From the NCBI GenBank assembly GCA_021844355.1, contig JAKBTP010000065.1, positions 1 through 8,327 of the forward strand: 8,327 nucleotides of DNA. Reading direction: 5' to 3'. This document shows, in pieces, positions 5,766-8,327 of the stretch. The position numbers were made by a program, and so were the translations under genes. The notes beneath the pieces were generated by a model. That model worked only from the letters and a program-made list of their open reading frames with translations, was not told where the DNA came from and searched no databases. This DNA is from a bacterium (GTDB lineage Bacteria; Chloroflexota; Dormibacteria; Aeolococcales; Bog-877). The stretch's first letter is position 1; each line of letters begins with the position of its first letter.

Positions 5766-6380
5766 CTACGTCTCCCGATCTGCGGCCTTTTGGACCGGCC
5801 GGTTGATGTAGCGGTAGACCACGTAGACGATGGCCAGGACGACCACGGCGCCGATGGCGTACTCCAGGGGCTTGATGACCTTGCCGATCACCGAGAAGTG
5901 CTTCCCCAGCTCCATCCCGGCCACGATGAGCCCCACGTCCCAGACCAGGGCCCCGGCGAGGGTGGCGGGGATGAACAGGCGCAGGGGCATCCTGGCGAAG
6001 CCGGCCGGGAACGAGGTGTAGCTGCGCACCACCGGCAGCACCCGGCCGACCGCCACCGCGGCCACCCCGCGGCGCTCATAGAAACGCTCCGCCGCCTCGA
6101 AGTGGCTCTCCTTGAGCTTGAAGCGCTGGCCGAACCCCACGAGGGCAGCCCGTCCCACGACGGCCGCCACCCCATAGGCGATGAGGCCGCCCACCAGCTC
6201 CGCGGCCAGAGCGACGACCACCGCGGGCACCAGGGCCAGGGTCCCGGTGGAGACCAGAACGCCAGCGAAGGGCAGCACCACCTCACTGGAGACCGGGAAG
6301 CCACAGCACTGGGCCACGGTGAGAAGGAAGAGCGCCAGGTAACCGGCGACGGTCAGGAAGTGTTCCAGCCCCTGGATCAC
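5766..6380 (-). CDS. DedA-family integral membrane protein
   Basis: DedA (VTT/SNARE-associated domain) proteins are inner-membrane proteins; members act as lipid-carrier or phospholipid flippases and affect envelope homeostasis and drug tolerance. With the GTG at 6380 the product is 204 residues and begins MIQGLEHFLTVAGYLALFLL, which matches family N-termini. The re-entrant motif FPVSSEVVLPFAG is at 28-40, the conserved YERRGVAAVAVGRVLPVVRS at 101-120, then TSFPAGFARMPLRLF to 136; membrane helices follow at about 138-158 and 172-192. A basic tail ends in ADRET. An in-frame ATG at 6461 would add 27 Pro/Gly-rich residues, but it lies inside a -10-like TCTAAT and has no Shine-Dalgarno. The site at 6380 also has only a weak one, so the start is uncertain. 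The transporter-kinase gene begins 15 bases after the stop. Confidence 0.9.
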   Translation of the reverse strand: MIQGLEHFLTVAGYLALFLLTVAQCCGFPVSSEVVLPFAGVLVSTGTLALVPAVVVALAAELVGGLIAYGVAAVVGRAALVGFGQRFKLKESHFEAAERFYERRGVAAVAVGRVLPVVRSYTSFPAGFARMPLRLFIPATLAGALVWDVGLIVAGMELGKHFSVIGKVIKPLEYAIGAVVVLAIVYVVYRYINRPVQKAADRET

Positions 6381-6434
6381 GGCCGACCGTCCCCGCCCGC
6401 AGGTCCCTGGAGGGGGAGGTGCATCGCTCCCATT

Positions 6435-6452
6435 GTGGCCGATCGAGGCCAC
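6435..6452. repeat. Inverted repeat GTGGCC-6-GGCCAC in the divergent promoter region
   Basis: Perfect 6-base arms GTGGCC (6435-6440) and GGCCAC (6447-6452) flank GATCGA. The repeat lies between the dedA start (6380) and the SCO1664-like start (6512), next to a minus-strand -10-like box. It may be an operator or a leader hairpin; no regulator can be assigned. A separate perfect 10-base palindrome, GACGATCGTC, is at 6466-6475. Confidence 0.35.
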
Positions 6453-6459
6453 CACCTGC

Positions 6460-6465
6460 ATTAGA
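6460..6465 (-). promoter_or_regulatory. Candidate -10 box (TCTAAT) for the dedA operon
   Basis: TCTAAT matches five of six -10 bases on the minus strand and is flanked upstream by the palindrome GACGATCGTC. Transcription would start near 6453, leaving a leader of about 73 bases before the GTG at 6380. No -35 match is evident. If real, it excludes the ATG at 6461 as the dedA start. Confidence 0.35.
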
Positions 6466-6511
6466 GACGATCGTCAGGGCAGCGGCGAGGGCCGATAACC
6501 TGGCGAGAAAG

Positions 6512-7240
6512 ATGGGTGAGGTGTGGCCCGGCGACGCGGAGGAGACGGAGGCGATTCTGGCCCGGGGAGAGGTGACCGAGATCGCCGAAGTGGTCGCGGG
6601 GAGCAACCGTGTCTTTCAGGTTCGGCTGGAGATGGACGGGAAGTCGCTCACCGCGGTGTACAAGCCAGCTCGGGGCGAGCGGCCCCTCTGGGATTTCCCA
6701 CCTCACACCCTGTACCGGAGGGAGGCCGCCACCTACGTGGTGGACAAGGCGCTGGGGTGGGGGCTCGTCCCTCCCACGGTGGCCCGGCGGGACGGGCCCC
6801 TCGGCCCGGGGTCGATGCAGGCATGGGTGGCGGAGCCCCCCGAGGACGCCGCCCCTGACCGCCTCCAGCTCGAGGAGGAGCTGCGCCGCCTGGCGGCCCT
6901 GGACGTGCTGGTCAACAACGGCGACCGCAAGGCGGCGCACCTCCTCCTGGATCCCGGCCTGCACCTGCGCGGCATTGACCACGGAGTCACCTTCAGCCCG
7001 GAGTTCAAGCTCCGGACGGTCCTTGCCGACCTCGGCGGAGAGCGGCTTCCGGCGGCAGCCATGGCCGACCTGACCTCGCTCCTCGGTGACCGCCGCCGGC
7101 TCGGCGCGCTAGAGGCCGGCCTCCTCCGGCTCCTGGACCAGGAGGAGGTGGCGGCCTTCCGGCGGCGGGCCCTGGAACTCCGCCGCTCGGGCAGGTATCC
7201 CCTACTCGACCCCTTCTGGGGACGGCCCTTCGGACGCTGA
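6512..7240 (+). CDS. SCO1664-family protein, PI3/PI4-kinase-like fold
   Basis: The product (242 residues from this ATG) matches the SCO1664 family (TIGR03843), a group of unknown function related to phosphatidylinositol 3-/4-kinases. AVYKPARGERPLWDFP (residues 48-63) supplies the ATP-contacting lysine; GWGLVPPTV and DGPLGPGSMQAWV are family blocks; VNNGDRKAAHLLL (134-146) resembles a kinase catalytic loop (Asp138, His143 where kinases usually have Asn); GIDHGVTF (154-161) has the metal-binding Asp156. So it may bind or transfer phosphate from ATP, with unknown substrate. A GTG at 6419 has a GGAGG five bases upstream and would add 31 residues, but those codons (TTA, AGA, CGA, TGT, CCA and CCT) are unlike the rest of the gene. 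The last 39 bases overlap the convergent thpR gene. Confidence 0.88.
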   Translation: MGEVWPGDAEETEAILARGEVTEIAEVVAGSNRVFQVRLEMDGKSLTAVYKPARGERPLWDFPPHTLYRREAATYVVDKALGWGLVPPTVARRDGPLGPGSMQAWVAEPPEDAAPDRLQLEEELRRLAALDVLVNNGDRKAAHLLLDPGLHLRGIDHGVTFSPEFKLRTVLADLGGERLPAAAMADLTSLLGDRRRLGALEAGLLRLLDQEEVAAFRRRALELRRSGRYPLLDPFWGRPFGR

Positions 7241-7780
7241 GCCGGAAAGCGGCAGCTCTCCGAGGCGCCGGTAGCGGGCGGGGCCCGGGGGGTCGGCGAG
7301 TGACTCCAACAACGCCAGCGACGTGCAGCGGAAGTCCAGCGGGGCCAGGCCGCCCTCGGCCAACTCTCGGAGCCGGGCCCGGGAGGCCGGTGAGATCCGT
7401 CCACTCATCCGGGCCAGGGTGCAGTGCGGGGTGATTTCCGCCTCCCCGGGTGCCAGCCGCCCCCCCAGGCGTACCAGCTCGGCCCTGCCCTTGGTGACCC
7501 CGATCCAGACGGCCCGGGGTCGAAGAAGGCTGGGGAAGGCTCCGAGCCCTTCCAGGCGGACTGAGAACGGCGCCGCATCTGCGATCAAGCCGCGCAGCGC
7601 GGACGCCAGGTCGGCGGGGTCCCAGACCTCCGTGGGGCCGAGGTAACGCAGGGTCAGGTGGAGGCCCTCCTCCCGGACCGTCCGGGATTCGGGCGAGGCG
7701 GCGGCCACCTCCCGAAGCCAGCCGCGGGAGGCACCCGTCAGGGGGACCGCGGCCGCCACGAAGAGAACTCTGCGGCTCAG
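7202..7780 (-). CDS. thpR: RNA 2',3'-cyclic phosphodiesterase (LigT/ThpR family)
   Basis: 2H-family enzymes of this type hydrolyse 2',3'-cyclic phosphates on RNA ends and can join 2'-5' RNA halves in vitro. The 192-residue product has both diagnostic HxTx motifs: HLTL in GLHLTLRYLG (His41, Thr43) and HCTL in ITPHCTLARM (His119, Thr121), after the usual N-terminal strand RRVLFVAAAVP. There is no ATG or GTG at the expected place. A CTG at 7780 overlaps the hydrolase stop as CTGA and has GGAGGAG eight bases upstream, so I infer a CTG start. A GTG at 7759 has no Shine-Dalgarno and would cut into the first strand. Upstream in-frame starts reach deep into the hydrolase gene. The 3' end overlaps the SCO1664-like gene on the other strand. 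Length is normal for the family. Confidence 0.87.
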   Translation of the reverse strand: MSRRVLFVAAAVPLTGASRGWLREVAAASPESRTVREEGLHLTLRYLGPTEVWDPADLASALRGLIADAAPFSVRLEGLGAFPSLLRPRAVWIGVTKGRAELVRLGGRLAPGEAEITPHCTLARMSGRISPASRARLRELAEGGLAPLDFRCTSLALLESLADPPGPARYRRLGELPLSGSASEGPSPEGVE

Positions 7781-8327
7781 GCCAGGAGCTCCTCCAGCAC
7801 CGCCACCTGTCGGATCATGAACTCGGGGCTCCAACCGTGGCCGGCGGATGGCAGCAGGCGGAGCCGGACCTGCGCCAGCGGCGCGCAGAAATCCCGGAGC
7901 CGGTCCACCCTCAGCAGGTGGTCGTCGGCCGCGGCCAGCACCGCCACCGGGCGGGGCACCCGCCGCAGGAAGGGCCGGAAGTCGAGCCTGGCGCCGTCCC
8001 GGAGCCACTCCCGGGCGGCGCGCGGGTTGGCCCTGAGCTGGTTGTCGAAGTTCACCTGGGCCGAGCGCTCGTCGGTCTCTCCCCCGCCCTCGACCAGGAC
8101 CCGCCGGTACAGGTCGGCCAGGGGGCGCCAGCGGCCGACCGCGCCCACCGCGGCGAAGACCCCGGGCAAGGTCAGGGCCGCCACCTGAGCTCGGAAGGGG
8201 GGTGACGTGAGCTCGGGGGCCAGCAGCGGGGTGTGGAGCAGCAGGCCTCGGACCCGACGCAGGTCACCGGCGGCCAGCTCCAGCGCCACCGTCGAGCCGA
8301 GGCAGAGACCTCCCGCCTCGAACTCCC
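7777..8327 (-). CDS. Alpha/beta hydrolase with cysteine nucleophile (partial, 5' end outside window)
   Basis: The frame is open to the right edge, giving the C-terminal 182 or so residues of an alpha/beta-hydrolase. The first visible residues read EFEAGGLCLGSTVALELAAG, the nucleophile elbow of this fold, but with G-L-C-L-G in place of the usual G-x-S-x-G, so the nucleophile would be Cys, as in dienelactone hydrolases. An acid follows in VLAAADDHLLRVD and a histidine in LPSAGHGWSPEF, in the right order and near the C-terminus. The middle (about 40-110) is a helical lid-like insert. It is probably a cytosolic hydrolase; the substrate is not predictable, and the N-terminal oxyanion region is not visible. 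It ends in TGA overlapping the likely CTG start of thpR, so the two genes form an operon. Confidence 0.85.
   Translation of the reverse strand, partial: EFEAGGLCLGSTVALELAAGDLRRVRGLLLHTPLLAPELTSPPFRAQVAALTLPGVFAAVGAVGRWRPLADLYRRVLVEGGGETDERSAQVNFDNQLRANPRAAREWLRDGARLDFRPFLRRVPRPVAVLAAADDHLLRVDRLRDFCAPLAQVRLRLLPSAGHGWSPEFMIRQVAVLEELLA

Noticed and set aside
6381..6461. ATG start for dedA giving 27 more residues
   Set aside because: The added Pro/Gly-rich stretch is unlike DedA N-termini, the ATG lies in a -10-like box and has no ribosome binding site. Not fully excluded.
5601..6464. 287-codon plus-strand open frame rich in His, Asp and Gly
   Set aside because: Mirror of hydrophobic codons of the DedA and transporter genes; looks striking only because of the GC-rich antisense frame.
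6419..6511. GTG start for the SCO1664-like gene
   Set aside because: It has a GGAGG at good spacing, but the 31 added codons have poor GC at third positions and rare codons, and they lie in the divergent promoter region.
7781..8008. Upstream extension of thpR
   Set aside because: These 76 codons overlap the hydrolase coding frame and are Pro/Gly/Arg-rich without similarity to the 2H family.
1..8327. CRISPR arrays, insertion sequences, rRNA, strong rho-independent terminators
   Set aside because: No spaced direct repeats, transposase motifs or rRNA signatures were seen, and no GC stem followed by a T-run was found after any gene.

Overview
The window is very GC-rich, gene-dense bacterial chromosome with no sign of mobile DNA. 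It holds nine protein genes that I can name at least to family level, one small unrecognised gene and two tRNAs. The first and last genes run off the window. No gene-free stretch exceeds about 170 bases. The host looks like a high-GC soil-type bacterium. A SCO1664-family protein (best known from Actinomycetota) beside a single-clpP tig-clpP-clpX block suggests an Actinomycetota relative or a Chloroflexota/Dormibacterota-type lineage. That placement is inference, because the window carries no phylogenetic marker RNA.

Region 1 (1-2331, minus strand) is a protein quality-control block: tRNA-Leu(UAG), tig (trigger factor), clpP (protease) and the first 50 codons of clpX (unfoldase). Nascent-chain folding and ClpXP proteolysis are thus encoded together. 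tig starts only 22 bases after the tRNA, so the two are probably transcribed together. A -10-like TATACT lies before the tRNA and another before clpP, and the tig-clpP gap can form a long hairpin touching the clpP ribosome binding site.

Region 2 (2497-2831, plus strand) has a 75-codon helical protein of unknown function with a good Shine-Dalgarno, followed by tRNA-Arg(ACG).

Region 3 (2918-6380, minus strand) is the most unusual part. It appears to be one operon of three genes: a DedA-family membrane protein, a 795-residue protein joining a 14-helix MFS transporter to a C-terminal cytidylate-kinase-like domain, and a short MerR regulator. A 24-bp imperfect palindrome between the DedA gene and the transporter-kinase gene looks like a MerR-type operator. 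I infer that the system senses something and regulates a transporter with a built-in cytosolic nucleotide-kinase-like module.

Region 4 (6512-8327) has a plus-strand SCO1664-family kinase-like protein. It converges on, and overlaps at its 3' end, a minus-strand pair: an alpha/beta hydrolase with cysteine at the nucleophile position (5' end outside the window) and thpR (RNA 2',3'-cyclic phosphodiesterase). thpR seems to start at a CTG codon overlapping the hydrolase stop.
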